Positions 11,389 through 22,129 of a DNA stretch of 64,000 bases are shown in pieces. The stretch lies in assembly GCF_905147045.1 (NCBI RefSeq), contig NC_065907.1:806001-870000 (forward strand). The letters are read 5' to 3'. How positions within the stretch are numbered: position 1 is the stretch's first letter; each line of letters opens with the position of its first letter. The notes under the pieces are model-generated. The model did not search any database and was not told where the DNA came from. It saw nothing but the letters and a program-made list of their open reading frames with translations. A program made the translations under genes and the position numbers. Origin of the DNA: Nymphalis io. Lineage: Eukaryota; Arthropoda; Insecta; Lepidoptera; Nymphalidae.

Positions 11389-11658
11389 TTATTTAGTCAA
11401 CCTTGTATTCTTCGACTCTGAGGGCTGACGATCCTTAGTCCAGGTTACTAAGTAACCCAATAGAAAGCTGCATGATTCTTCTGAAGTTGATGATAGTTTT
11501 TTTAAGTAACGTTTGTTAGTTTCTTTTGGACAAATCTTGCAAGCTGAATTAGAACCACTATATCTTATCCTACGGAATTGAAATTTTATAAAATGCTTTA
11601 AACATGACCTGATTCTAGACCCCGGCTTAGCTCCAAACAAAGAAACGGTCAAAAGCAT
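11389..11658 (-). CDS. Hypothetical ORF, 89 codons
   Basis: Minus-strand frame from an ATG at 11658 to TAA at 11389-11391. The product is basic and serine-rich, with segments GAKPGSRIRSCLKHFIKFQF and NSACKICPKETNKRYLKKLS, and four cysteines but no spacing I can assign to a zinc finger. No TATA box or splice context was identified. It does not match a repeat elsewhere in the window. It could be a decayed transposon frame, a short exon, or chance. Confidence 0.25.
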   Translation of the reverse strand: MLLTVSLFGAKPGSRIRSCLKHFIKFQFRRIRYSGSNSACKICPKETNKRYLKKLSSTSEESCSFLLGYLVTWTKDRQPSESKNTRLTK

Positions 11659-11664
11659 AGACAA

Positions 11665-12049
11665 AAATAGTATATAAATGATTTTTGACTTTTAAATGTC
11701 AAGTGTCAAGTATTCGCCGAAATTTAAAGTTTTTTTTTTTAAATAAGCTAAAAGTTTTAAGCCCGATTTATTAAACACTACTTTTATTATTATTTAAAAA
11801 TATATATAATATCAATAAAAGCGAAGACAGGATTTTTGTAATTGCCTTCGGTAAATACCTTAAAATTATTTAATAAGGCTTAAATGGTTTTATTAAATTA
11901 AGGTTTCAAGGAAAACTATGATTATAATATAACTTTAATTGTTATTAACGTAAAAAAACAATCATTCATATACTATAACGAATTAATTTATATAATAATG
12001 TCAATACAATAGTACTTAACGGTCTTATTTATAAAACCGTTATATAATA
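11665..12049. other. Non-coding, AT-rich
   Basis: Nothing recognised. A short duplicated word aatgtcaagtgtcaag is at about 11696. Confidence 0.4.
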
Positions 12050-12142
12050 AGATCCAAACCTTCTTCTTTCCTCAAAAAAAAGGAGAAGAGGCCTTACCCC
12101 AGCAATGGGTCAAGTTGTTACACAGGCTTGTCATAGTTACTT
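12050..12142 (+). mobile_element. SINE family A, 3' fragment
   Basis: Retains only ccaaaccttcttctttcctc, ggagaagaggccttacccca, gcaatgggtcaag and caggcttg, which is the 3' end of the element. Confidence 0.7.
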
Positions 12143-12764
12143 TTATTTATAAACGTTTTTATTTATTTGTTTATTTGTAATAGCACACAACATACTTTAT
12201 ATGTATGTTTGCATTAAAAAAAATATATTTATAAAACAATAATAGTATATCTAATATACATGTCAATTATAAGTGTACATAGCACATTCAATTTCAACCA
12301 GATTCAATCTAATCAAATTCAAATTAACAAAAAATCATCAGTAATTTTTAAAAATATCAAAATTAAATAATAAATTAATGTAATTGTTATAATAAAAATC
12401 AATCGGCGATATCATAATTGAAATATATGTAATAAATAATTATGTAACTTATTTCTAAACATTGAGGGAGAATCATAAAAATGTCAATTCCAGGAATTGA
12501 TTTAACGATATTATTTTTACTACACAACCGTACTAGGGAGCCTGTTTACCAATATGAGACTTTACGCGACCGTTGCGTAGCGGGTGTTTAGTTAATCTGC
12601 AATCTCTCTTTCTGTCTTCATTGATTTGCCACTCGTAAGAAAAAGACACAAGTTTTTAACGTACCATCCCTAAACAACATTTATCGGTAATGTCGTAGAT
12701 TTTGTCAAACATTTCTATTTACAAGTTTTTATTTAACTTTTATTTAACCGGAAAAGAACCGGAG
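12143..12764. other. Non-coding, with a short dispersed repeat
   Basis: AT-rich. Positions 12595-12690 (ctctttctgtcttcattgat, then ttgccactcgtaag) match 17145-17190 (ctctttctgtcatcattgat, then ttgccattcgatag), showing a diverged repeat of unknown type. Confidence 0.5.
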
Positions 12765-13045
12765 TCACCGACATAGCTTGCAAAATTAGCAGGCTGAAGT
12801 GGCAGTGGGCTGGTCACGTATGTCGTAGGACCGATGGCCGTTGAAGCAGACGAGTCCTAGAGTGGAGACCGCGAATCGGCAAGCGCAGCGTAGGGCGCCC
12901 TCCAGCCAGGTGGACCGACGACCTTAAGAAGGTGGCGGGCACCAACTGGATGCGGAAGGTGGAGGACAGGGAGCTTTGGCGCACCTTGGGAGAGGCCTAT
13001 GTTCAGCAGTGGACAACGATTGGCTGTTGATTGATTGATTGATGT
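12765..13045 (+). pseudogene. RTE-type LINE, 5'-truncated C-terminus of the RT ORF
   Basis: Encodes the C-terminal end of an RTE-clade ORF: KISRLKWQWAGHVCRR in one frame. After a stop or frameshift near 12840 it continues VLEWRPRIGKRSVGRPPARW, then TDDLKKVAGTNW and LWRTLGEAYVQQWTTIGC followed by a stop. A short (GATT)n tail follows, typical of RTE elements. It is a dead fragment because the 5' ORF is absent and the frame is broken. Confidence 0.85.
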
Positions 13046-13924
13046 TTAACTTCATCTGATTGTATGTCTGTTTATCGCAGTAAACGCCAATAGACGTTAT
13101 AACAAAGAGTTAGCTATTGCATCTAATGTACCTCATCGTGTTAATCGATAGGTAGAACTAAATTTTAGTTGCAATACTTCACCAAAAGCTTGTAAATATA
13201 AATCTTTGAGGAAGACTCTGTACGATCTAAGAAGTTGTTGCGAAACGCACTCGAAAGCAAGATGAGCGTAACATCGGAAAACATGAGAAAATGTCATCTA
13301 TTTATTGTTACAATTGTTTGTCTTGTTTTTTAATGTTATTCGAAAGATTGCTATCTCTATCGCTCCACAAAAGAAATAGTACGTATAAGAAATATTAGTT
13401 TCCTTCAGCATCTCTAAGATATCATTCTTTTGTTCGATAAAGAAGCATTACACTTTCTTACTGAAGGTAAAAGCTACATTGGTTTGAAGAAAAAAAAACC
13501 AGAATGGAAATGATTTTGAAAAAGGAACGGGTATTTTTATTAAGCAATATATTTTAAATATTTAATTAAATTTATTCGAAGAAATAAATAAATTTATTTA
13601 ATTATAATGTTGTTCTAGTAATCTACTGTATTACATAGTATCTACTGATCATCAAACACTTCCAAATTTGAAACCGATTGATCGCATATGTTTCGTCTCT
13701 TTTATACGTGAAATTGGCAGAATATTTTGCGGTTTACTAACGTAGATAAACGCCAAAAAAAAATTGATTTACGGCCTTGAAGTTAAGCCATTCGAAGACA
13801 ATTGGCGTACAAGTAATAACATAGCATTCGAAGCGAAGATGATTTATCTAGAATGGAATATACAGCATAGTGTAAAGATAACGCGGCAAATATAAAGGAG
13901 TTCGAGATATAGTAACGTCTAATG
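13046..13924. other. Non-coding
   Basis: The word agtaaacgccaatagacgt at 13078 recurs as agtaaacgcctatagacgt at 57726, a small shared repeat. A poly-A-rich patch lies at about 13489. No gene. Confidence 0.45.
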
Positions 13925-14145
13925 CAATCAGCCGAGCAATCTGCAATAATTAGAACCGATAATTGCGGCTTCAAACCCTGTCACTGAATTTTTATGCGCT
14001 TAATTTGGGTTTATAATTCATCTCGTGCTCTGTCTAATTTTTTTGATGTCTAATTTTTATTAATTTCACTAAAATTCTGCCACATGTGTATCAACCAATC
14101 CGCATTGCATCAGCGTTGTGGAATAAGCTCCAAACCTTAAGGCTA
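13925..14145 (+). mobile_element. SINE family A, diverged copy
   Basis: Damaged head, then ggcttcaaaccctgtcactg (B-box region), ttataattcatctcgtgctc, aattctgccacatgtgtat, atccgcattgcatcagcg and ggaataagctccaaacctta. It has an internal rearrangement (tctaattt duplicated). Old. Confidence 0.75.
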
Positions 14146-14657
14146 GACGTGGATCATTCACAGGATGTTACTTTATAAAGCTTAAAAAAACTGTTTCGCC
14201 ATATATATACGATATAGTTCCCATAGCATATTTAGCTCCCTTGCTACAACTAATTATTAGCTACGTCCTTTATTAACATATGTTCTATATTATCAAATAA
14301 TTCTGTTTCTGTAATAACCAGTACCTTTAATTTCACTATCCATCTTATCGACCGAAATGATTATTGATGCATCCACTGCCAATTAAAGCGTGAGTTGTTA
14401 ATGACATGAGTTGTTTAAATGTGTGCGTGTGTGTGTGATCTAATGCCTCTTCAAATGTTTTTTCACGTTGTTATTACTATGCTAGAAACCGCGCAAGTGT
14501 CAACAACAACTATACAAAGTTCCAACTCAATCGGATGGGTGGCATTCCTAAATGCGACACAGACAATGAAACATATATTTATGTAAGTATATATAAATAA
14601 ACAGTTACTCTTTTACTCTCGTTTTCGTTCGCGTTCGAGAGGGGGATAACTGCTAGA
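14146..14657. other. Non-coding, with common repeat debris
   Basis: At 14520-14600 the words ccaactcaatcggatgggtg and gacacagacaatg look like the 3' region of a common lepidopteran interspersed repeat. The GTAAGT after it at about 14584 is therefore probably not a real splice donor. Confidence 0.4.
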
Positions 14658-14764
14658 TTTTGTCCCTTGTGCCTGTAGTTTACATATTAGCTGTACTGTT
14701 TAGCAGTAGAATATCCTGATGAGTGGGTTGTACATCATCAGACAAACAAAGCCTTACCACCTAA
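14658..14764 (-). mobile_element. Family B retroposon, 5' portion
   Basis: Reverse-complement match to the 5' third (gtcccttgtgcctgtag, gtagaatatcctgatgagtg, aaagccttaccacc). The 3' end is missing. Confidence 0.75.
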
Positions 14765-14914
14765 TTTTTTCATGGAAAGAAACAAAATATCTGCAAAGCG
14801 TTAATCTGGACACATTTGTAGCAGGCATACAGACAGATACTGATGTGATTCTAAAGGTTTAGGATGTATGAAACCCTGTCAAAGAAAACAAAATATTGTG
14901 GATAGGCCGCATTG

Positions 14915-15165
14915 CGGTAACCCGTGTGACGATACGACATAGCCCAAAGGATTATTAAGTTGAAGTGGTAGTGGGCTGGTCACATGTGTGTCACGGACAA
15001 TCTTTGGAGTAGACGTGGAATAGAGGCCGCGCCTAGGCAAGCGTAGCTTAGGTCGCCCTCCAGCTAGGTGGAGTGACGATAAACGCAAAGTGGCTGGCAA
15101 CGTGTGTAAAGATCGAGGCCTATGTCCAGCACGAAAAAGGAATGATAATGATGATGAAGATTAAT
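14915..15165 (+). pseudogene. RTE-type LINE 3' end, diverged
   Basis: Same segment as 12765-13045 but older: aagtggtagtgggctggtcac, then ggcaagcgtagcttaggtcg, ccctccagctaggtggag, and a degraded end followed by an ATGATG-rich tail at about 15145. Several in-frame disruptions. Non-functional. Confidence 0.75.
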
Positions 15166-15507
15166 TTTACGATTTCCATTTGTAAGCTTATATTGAACTT
15201 AATTCGATTTGAATTAAATGACTAAATATATGGAAAAATTTTCGCGAAGTTAATGACCTACACGCTATATTTACATTACTTTGATAACGTTAAGCGGAAA
15301 ATTACAATATCGTGGTTTCAAATGTAAAATACCTAATAATAGGTCTATTTATATACTCGATTTGTTTTCAAATACTGTAATTCCAAGGTAAAAAATTCAG
15401 TTTTCAGATATCTATAGTAATATTGTCAATATTTATCTCATTATAGTGTCTGTATTTGCAGTGTAAGTTCAAATACAAAATGAAATATGAATTTTTTCTT
15501 TTTTGAT
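15166..15507. other. Non-coding
   Basis: AT-rich, nothing recognised. Confidence 0.4.
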
Positions 15508-15872
15508 ATTTGATGATGTCCTCCTGACCGATTTTGCCCACGGTGGCCAATATCAAGGAACTCTTAGGAGTGCAAGACATACTATAGTGCACAAAGTTTT
15601 TGTGTGTAGTGTGCAAACACAAGTGTACTCTATTCCCTCACTGACAATCCGATGAGACGGCCATCCGACACGACCAGTATGATTTTAGGCGCAAGACCAA
15701 CAGCATTACGTGCTGTCCGAGGCACGATTACTCACTTCCAATTTCCAAACGCCGCTGTTGCTATTGACAATTTGCGATAGAAAAGCCCAATAACTTTATA
15801 TTGGCCCGATGTGGTTTGAACCCAGGGCCTCGGGATCCATGGCCTTATATCTAGCCACTAGGCACGCAATAA
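15508..15872 (-). mobile_element. SINE family C, near full length
   Basis: Read on the minus strand: a tRNA-like head ending in gggttcaaaccacatcgggcc (B box), then ttattgggcttttctatcgc, tcggaca...cgtaatgctg, and the characteristic gtgtttgcacac region, ending at ccgtgggcaaaatcggtcagg. Diverged from the 63475 copy but collinear over its whole length. Confidence 0.85.
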
Positions 15873-15967
15873 ATCAACCCACAATAGGTAACGCAAGACT
15901 GGTACTTGGATTAGTTATTAAAGTTTAAAGAGGCGTTCTCACGCATACCGGGCATTTTCATGCGTTC

Positions 15968-16160
15968 AATATAATTTTGCAAGCGCAGCGTAGGGCGCCC
16001 TCCAGCCAGGTGGACCGACGACCTTAAGAAGGTGGCGGGCACCAACTGGATGCGGAAGGCGGAGGACAGGGAGCTTTGGCGCACCTTGGGAGAGGCCTAT
16101 GTTCAGCAGTGGACAACGATTGGCTGTTGATTGAATTGATTGATTGATTGAATATAATTT
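15968..16160 (+). mobile_element. RTE-type LINE 3' fragment with 10-bp target-site duplication
   Basis: The segment gcaagcgcagcgtagggcgc...ggctgttg repeats the last 150 bp of the 12765-13045 copy almost exactly; I see one substitution in the shared coding part (gtggag versus gcggag). It encodes the C-terminus only. A (GATT)n tail follows. AATATAATTT flanks it at 15968-15977 and 16151-16160, the signature of a severely truncated, recent retroposition. Confidence 0.9.
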
Positions 16161-16530
16161 ACGTTGGAACGTTATCATATAGCGTTTAATTCCGTGATTT
16201 TTATGACTGCAATCGAAGTGTTCTAGCGATAATTCTATTTATATCTTAGTTACAAAAAAAACTCAGTATTAGTAGTAGTATTACCAGAAGTAGAAACCTA
16301 ATGATTCGCCACCTTCATAAAGTTTTGTTTAAAGTTAGTACTTGTATGTTTTTTCGACAAATTTCGTTCAAAGCGATAATTCTTAACGCAGAATGGCTAG
16401 TCATCGCAAGAGATATATACCTATAGAGTACACTTGCACTGTCTATTGCACTTGCGCTAGCCAGAAACTACGGGCACGATTTTTCCTAGATAAACTCAAT
16501 AACTGTATATGTTGATCCAGCGCAAGACTA
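16161..16530. other. Non-coding
   Basis: No gene or placed repeat. A short palindromic-looking patch, cacttgcactgtctattgca with cttgcgc following, lies at about 16432. Confidence 0.35.
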
Positions 16531-16832
16531 TTTTTTTTATATTATAGGTAGGCGGACGAGCAGATGGACTACATGATGATAAGTGGTCACCAACGCCCAT
16601 GGACATGTGCGTTGTGAGAAATGTTAAACATCCCTTACATCGCCAATGCGCTACCAACCTTGACTAAGTTTTTATGTCCCTTGTGCCTGTAAATACACTG
16701 GCTAACTCACCCATCAAACCAGAACACAACAATACCAAATACTGCTGTTTTGCGGTAGAATATCTGAAGAGTGCGGTACCTATCCAGACGAGCCTGCACA
16801 AAGCCAGCGAGTAACACAAAGCCTTACCACCA
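16531..16832 (-). mobile_element. Family B retroposon, full length
   Basis: T-run at the left, tataggtaggcggacgagca, tacatgatgataagtggtca, gcgctaccaacc, ctgttttgcggtagaatatc and a 5' end at aaagccttaccaccaat. It has a short internal duplication near the 5' end (acaaagcc occurs twice). Confidence 0.85.
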
Positions 16833-18042
16833 ATAAAATATACGCGGTTTCTGTATAAACTAGGCGATAAAACAACGACGCAGTGCAGCAAAATTAAAGC
16901 GAATATATGTGAACGTACAGTAAACATACATATGTGAACATTAACTCAAACACGCGAACAAAATTATTGTTTTCCCATTAAAAATAAACCGAAGACTCAA
17001 CAAAGTAGCTTCGATCTTATAAATGATTCATAGAACGCAAAAAGTACTACAGACCCGGTAGTGGTTCCTGAAATAACTTTGCGTTCGTATGAATGACAGC
17101 TATTTATAAATTAACGGCCCACTTTGTGTAGATAATGTTAAACACTGATTTTTCTCTTTCTGTCATCATTGATTTGCCATTCGATAGAGGAAGACAGCAT
17201 CATTTAACTAGTCATCCCCCTGAACAATATCGACGCGTTATGCTTTGTTATCTTCATCATATTTTTGGGACTTATTATTATTACACCCACTTTCAACGCT
17301 ATATATTATGTTTAATAAATTAAAGGATTTACTAATTTATTTATTTAGGCAAACACAACAGGTTACAATATTATAAATAATTAAATCAAATGAATAGTTG
17401 TTTAAAGAAGATTGCAACCTTATGATTGTCAGCACAGCCTGACATTTTGTAACTAAGCTTAATTTAACAACAATAATAATAAAACAAGCTAACAACATCA
17501 TATCGTACAAATAAAAATTATTATATTATCCGTAAGCAATACGAATCGTTTTTAATAAACTAGATTTATACAGGATTTTCGTTCAAGTCAAAAAAAAAGA
17601 TTTTATATAAAAAAAAAATCGTTTCGATGTTGTGACCGTTGAGAAGTTTCTTCGTCCGGTCCTGGATGTAGAATCACGTCATCCTTAAATGTTTTCTCGT
17701 CGGACTGAACCAACATGTAAATCTTTCAACCCTTGCATCTGGATAAGAGAAAGTGGTTCTAATTCAGTTTGCGAGATTTGATCTGAACAAACTAACAGAC
17801 ATTGCAATTTCAATGAAAGCTTGTAAATAATAACACGGTATGCTTCAGTCAAAGTAACATGCTATATACACATACTTTTATGATATCCAGCATAAAAGTG
17901 TATTGAGATAGCGAATGTGCAGATCATCAGCAGAATTTAATCTTCAATTGTCATTGAAATACTTCCTAATTACTCAAATGACCGCGATCATGTTCTTTAT
18001 TAAATTTGTTTCTTCCTTAGTGTTATATTGTACGTTCACTCG
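16833..18042. other. Non-coding
   Basis: Contains the short dispersed repeat shared with 12595-12690 at 17145-17240. The remainder is AT-rich, with no coding-like ORF longer than chance and no placed element. Confidence 0.4.
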
Positions 18043-18365
18043 TGACTGGCTCGATGTTCTAAAGATTAGCTGATAAGGCTGTAAATTCTGACGTGTTGGG
18101 TTCAATCCTGGTCCCTGGTCGGGTCAATATGAGTTATTTGTGATTTCCTATTAGGATATTTTTACTAACAAAGGGGGCACGTAGATACATACAGTACAGT
18201 AGATGGCAGAGTTTACACAGGTAGCCGTTCCTCGGAAATGATGTAAAGGTAGTCTTGCTCCAGAACTCTTACTGGTCGTAACGGATTTGTCGTCTTGTGA
18301 CTGCTACAATTGTGCGCTATAATATGCCTCGCTAGCCAGCTGTCTTCAAAATTGCTTATGAAGAC
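18043..18365 (+). mobile_element. SINE family C, old diverged copy
   Basis: Aligns in order with the 63475 copy: tgttgggttcaatcctgg (B box), ggtcgggtcaatatgagtta, gatggcagagtttacacagg, gttcctcggaaatgatgt, cagaactcttactggtcg and tacaattgtgcgctataata. Substitutions throughout make it the oldest C copy here. Confidence 0.65.
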
Positions 18366-19485
18366 ATCAACATTCCATAATTTTTTTGTGAGGAACTAAA
18401 AATATATTAATGATTATTTTTTTACTTTTCGATATGTCAAATATTAACATGTTAGGTATCCAATTGTTAAGTAAAGCGATTTGTAATACATAACAATAAT
18501 GTAACTTCTATTGTGATTATAATCACATTGACTCATACGGGGATATATCTATCAACGTACATATAATATTATTGTTGGACGTTATAATAACTGCCTTAAA
18601 ATAAAGTCGCTTATTAAAAACGGGGCGAAACTAAGAAATTACGGCTTCATGATAAAAAGTTTTAAGTTTTCAAGTGTGATGTTATGGTTAATATATGACT
18701 TCCGGTTAACATAATAAGCCTTCTGAGACACTTTACTATTATTATTTTACATTACATTTTATTGAATAAACACGGGGGCTTAGAACTTAATAGCAAAGAT
18801 TTTGTAATTTCTACATCATTTGTTTATTAAATATTTTAAACTATGACCGTAATTTTTGGTTCTGTTTCTTCTTTTCGTTAGGTTTCAAATAAACCCATGG
18901 GCAGATAAGGGTTGATAAATGATGTAGAAATATGATAGTACATATTGAGTTATGTACATCTACTCGTATCGTGCTCATACGTCAATAATATATATTTTGT
19001 ATTATTTCTAAAACTATTCAAATAGAAACTTGAAAACGGTAATTTTTATTTACAGAAAAAAAAATATTTTTATTTAAAAGTACATGCGCTGTTTAGTTTT
19101 TTTGCCGATAATTCAGAAATGCTTGTAGAAAAGAGCATACTTAAAAAAAATTGATTTGGATTTTGAAATAATAGTCGCGTTAAAGAGCTAACTACTAATG
19201 TTCGTTCTTTGCCGCAAATCGTTAATATTGTATTAGCAGTAAGAAAAGCCCTGTATCCGATAATTCTACTTGCGACTTTGTCATTGTTAATTGATCCGCA
19301 AAACCATTAACCTATTCGGGCATAAAGACTAATTAATTCATTCACTTGAATCTTAGAAAGAAAGATATTGTTCTTCAGCGCGTTTTGTTTTTCGAACGCT
19401 ATTTACTTAGACTTTTCTAACCGTCCGTCTGCATAGATTAGGTGTTGTAGATAAAATCTTTTAAGAAATACTTGATCTCTTTCGA
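18366..19485. other. Non-coding
   Basis: AT-rich. Nothing recognised. Confidence 0.4.
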
Positions 19486-19600
19486 ACTTACCGTAGTGTC
19501 CATCTCGTCATCCCTTTCCCCTCACCGTTGCAGGGGCTTTGCCCTCGGCACGTGCGATACACTTTCGTGTCTAGCGGTGTTCCAAAAGTTCACAGTGATG
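19486..19600 (-). other. Possible minus-strand first exon with GTAAGT donor (weak)
   Basis: On the minus strand a perfect donor core GTAAGT occupies 19491-19486, directly after ACTACG. The 100 bp upstream is GC-richer than the surroundings. ATGs lie at 19511 (20 nt to the donor) and 19503 (12 nt, phase 0). No initiator with correct spacing was found. It could be a 5' exon with little coding, or coincidence. Confidence 0.2.
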
Positions 19601-20490
19601 TTTTTTTTTCATTTGCTTTTCGTTATAATGTTTTACACGCAAAATAACCGTGTCATAAATCGCTGTGATTGCAATCGGCGAAATATCAGTATGAGTTATA
19701 ATTACTACAATTTTTGGGTTCCATGAGGTTATCGCGAAGTTGATGCGGTGCGGCTTTTTAAAGGAAATAATATATCGGTTGAGGCGCGATAATTGCATCA
19801 TGCGTAAAAATTCTTACCAATAATATTATAAATGAGGAAGTGAGTTTGCTCGTTACGTTTTTACTCAACCAATCGTCATAAAATTTTGTATACACATTAT
19901 CAGAGGTATAGAAAAAGACAGATCCGACAACCGATAGAAACTAGACTTCTATTTAGACTAATATTTTAAAGAGAAAAAAAATGATATTTTTATATTTATT
20001 TTTAATGGATATATTCAAAATCTACGTCAACGATTTTAAAACTTCAATTTTATATATGGAAGCGAGTAACAAGCTATATTTTATATTCAAAAAACTTTGA
20101 GATTCCTGTATGTAGATGTAAACGAAGGTATAATTTTTTTTCCTATAAAAGTAATTATTGAAAAAATATAAATGTTCAACTCGGACGAAGTTGGGACGGC
20201 CCGTTATTTATAAACTAAAATGTTGTCACATTTTCAAGCAGTAATTTTTAATACAATGTGTTTCGTGGTCCCATGATCTCCTTTCTATTTGAATAAATAA
20301 ACATACGTTACTATTAAAGTCTAAGAAAGCTCTTAGTTTATCATCGAGTAATAAAATTCTAAAGTAAAATTTTAAATTAATACTTTTCTTCACTGATTAC
20401 ATTTCATGGCCAGGTTGTGGAGCAATTGGTTCTAATTCAATATTAATTGGTTTTAGGGTTGTCACCGATGAGATTTGAAAAATGTCTGCT
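19601..20490. other. Non-coding, with fragments of a common repeat
   Basis: Positions 19815-19925 (tattataaatgaggaagtga, gtttttactcaacc, ttttgtatacacattatcag) match the start of a widespread lepidopteran repeat also seen at 36215 and 29238. Positions 20170-20215 (ggacgaagttgggacggccc) look like its other end. Confidence 0.5.
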
Positions 20491-20808
20491 TAGGTGTTAT
20501 GAGCCGAGATGGCCCAATGGTTAGAACGCGTGTACCTTAACCGATGATCGTGAATTCAAACCCAGGCAAGCACCACTGAATTTTCATGTGCTTAATGTGT
20601 GCTTATAATTCATCTCGAGCTTGACGGCAAAGGAAAACATCGTGAGGAAACCTGCATGTGTCAAATTTCATTGAATTTCTTCCACATGTATCTACCACCA
20701 AGCCGCATTCGAGCAGCGAGTTGTAATAAGCTCTTCTCCTCAAAAAAGGAGAGGAAGCCTTAGTCCTTAGTGGGACATTCACAGGCTGTTACTACATAGG
20801 TGTTTATG
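20491..20808 (+). mobile_element. SINE family A, full length, near-perfect duplication
   Basis: Complete element from gccgagatggcccaatgg (A box) and a B-box region slightly changed (gaattcaaaccc) to cacaggctgttact. TAGGTGTTATG at 20491-20501 and TAGGTGTTTATG at 20797-20808 are target-site duplications differing by one inserted T. Confidence 0.9.
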
Positions 20809-21190
20809 TACTTAATTTTAGTTTTAAGGATGTAGTATTTCTGGCCATTGTTTATGAACATACTTTAAAATTGAAATTAACGCGAAGGTTTGTGAAACTG
20901 GATGCATGGATGGATCTTTGTTACCCTTTCATGCAAATATTACTGACAGGATATGGATGAAATTTTAAATAGAGATAACTTGCATCCTGACTTAATATAG
21001 ACTGCCTCTCCTCATTCGCAGGCTCAACCGCTGGCGGAGTTAGTTAAGTGAATATTAGTTAATGTTACAAGGAGGGCGCTCTATTATATTTGTTTATTTA
21101 CCGAACATACCGAAAATTGTTGAGTTACGTTACCCAAAACTCGAACTTTGAGCGAAGGTAACTTACCAGAAGGGGAACCATTTAAGAAAA

Positions 21191-21237
<47 letters not shown>

Positions 21238-21785
21238 CAAGCGTGAAGAGTGAAGCTAATTTTAATCGTATTCTTTGCAAATTATCTAATATGTAAATTT
21301 TTAATGTAATCTCATTTCATATTTATAATTCTAAAATTAGGCCTCTTATATCAGCCTCTCTTAGTTGGTTTCCCTAATCACTGATCGTTTACAGGATGCT
21401 GCGAAGCGTGAAATTGTTAATTAAGATTGCTCTCTGGGAATACTTGAATGAGTCTATAGACGGATTTCCTCGTTTTGTTTTTTTGCCATGGAAAATTATG
21501 GATGCTGATTGTTTGCCATGGTAAAATAAAATTATCTTGTTAAATACCATCTTTCTTATATTAAAATTTAAATGAAATGAAGCCAAAAACTTACAACGTC
21601 AATTTCTGAAAAATTATAGAATTTAATGCAATATAGATATTCATATATCTTTTCTTAATAATTCCTGTATTTTTTCACCCTTATAATAAATAACCCAAAG
21701 CTTCTTTAGGTGCGTTGCGCTTGTTTATCGTAGGCGATAGACTCGTGGCTTCGCGTCAATCAATATCATGAAATCGTTGAAGTAG
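20809..21785. other. Non-coding, with a TA microsatellite
   Basis: Unique AT-rich sequence apart from the (TA)n run at 21198-21235. A minus-strand donor-like TTCTG|GTAAGTTACC at about 21170 stands next to low-complexity DNA with no exon visible. Confidence 0.4.
21198..21235. repeat. (TA)n microsatellite
   Basis: Uninterrupted TA dinucleotides, about 19 units. Confidence 0.95.
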
Positions 21786-22129
21786 AAATAATTTAAAGTA
21801 ACAGCCTGTAAATGTCCCACTGGTGAGCTAAGGCCTCCTCTCCCTTTTTGAGGAGAAGGCTTGGAGCTTATTCCACCACGCTGCTCCATTGCGGGTTGAT
21901 GGAATACACATGTATAGTATATGGCAGAATTTCGAAGAAATTAGACACATGCAGGTTTCCTCACGATGTTTTCCTTCACCGAAAAGCACGAGATGAATTA
22001 TAAACAGAAATTAAGCACATGAAAATTCAGAGGTGCTTGCCCGGGTTTGAACCCACGTTCATCGGTTAAGATTCATGCGTTCTTACCACTGGGCTATCTC
22101 GACTTTTTAGAAAAAAATAAATAATTTAA
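21786..22129 (-). mobile_element. SINE family A, full length, with target-site duplication
   Basis: Minus-strand full copy: 3' end at the left (taacagcctgtaaatgtccc), then the body and B box (gggtttgaacccacg), and the head at the right (cactgggctatctcgac). AAATAATTTAA is duplicated at 21786-21796 and 22119-22129. An extra tttttagaaaaaaataa lies between head and duplication. Confidence 0.9.

Noticed and set aside
14479..14590. ATG frame followed by a perfect GTAAGT donor at about 14584
   Set aside because: The sequence ccaactcaatcgg...gacacagacaatg looks like part of a common lepidopteran repeat, so the donor is probably fortuitous.
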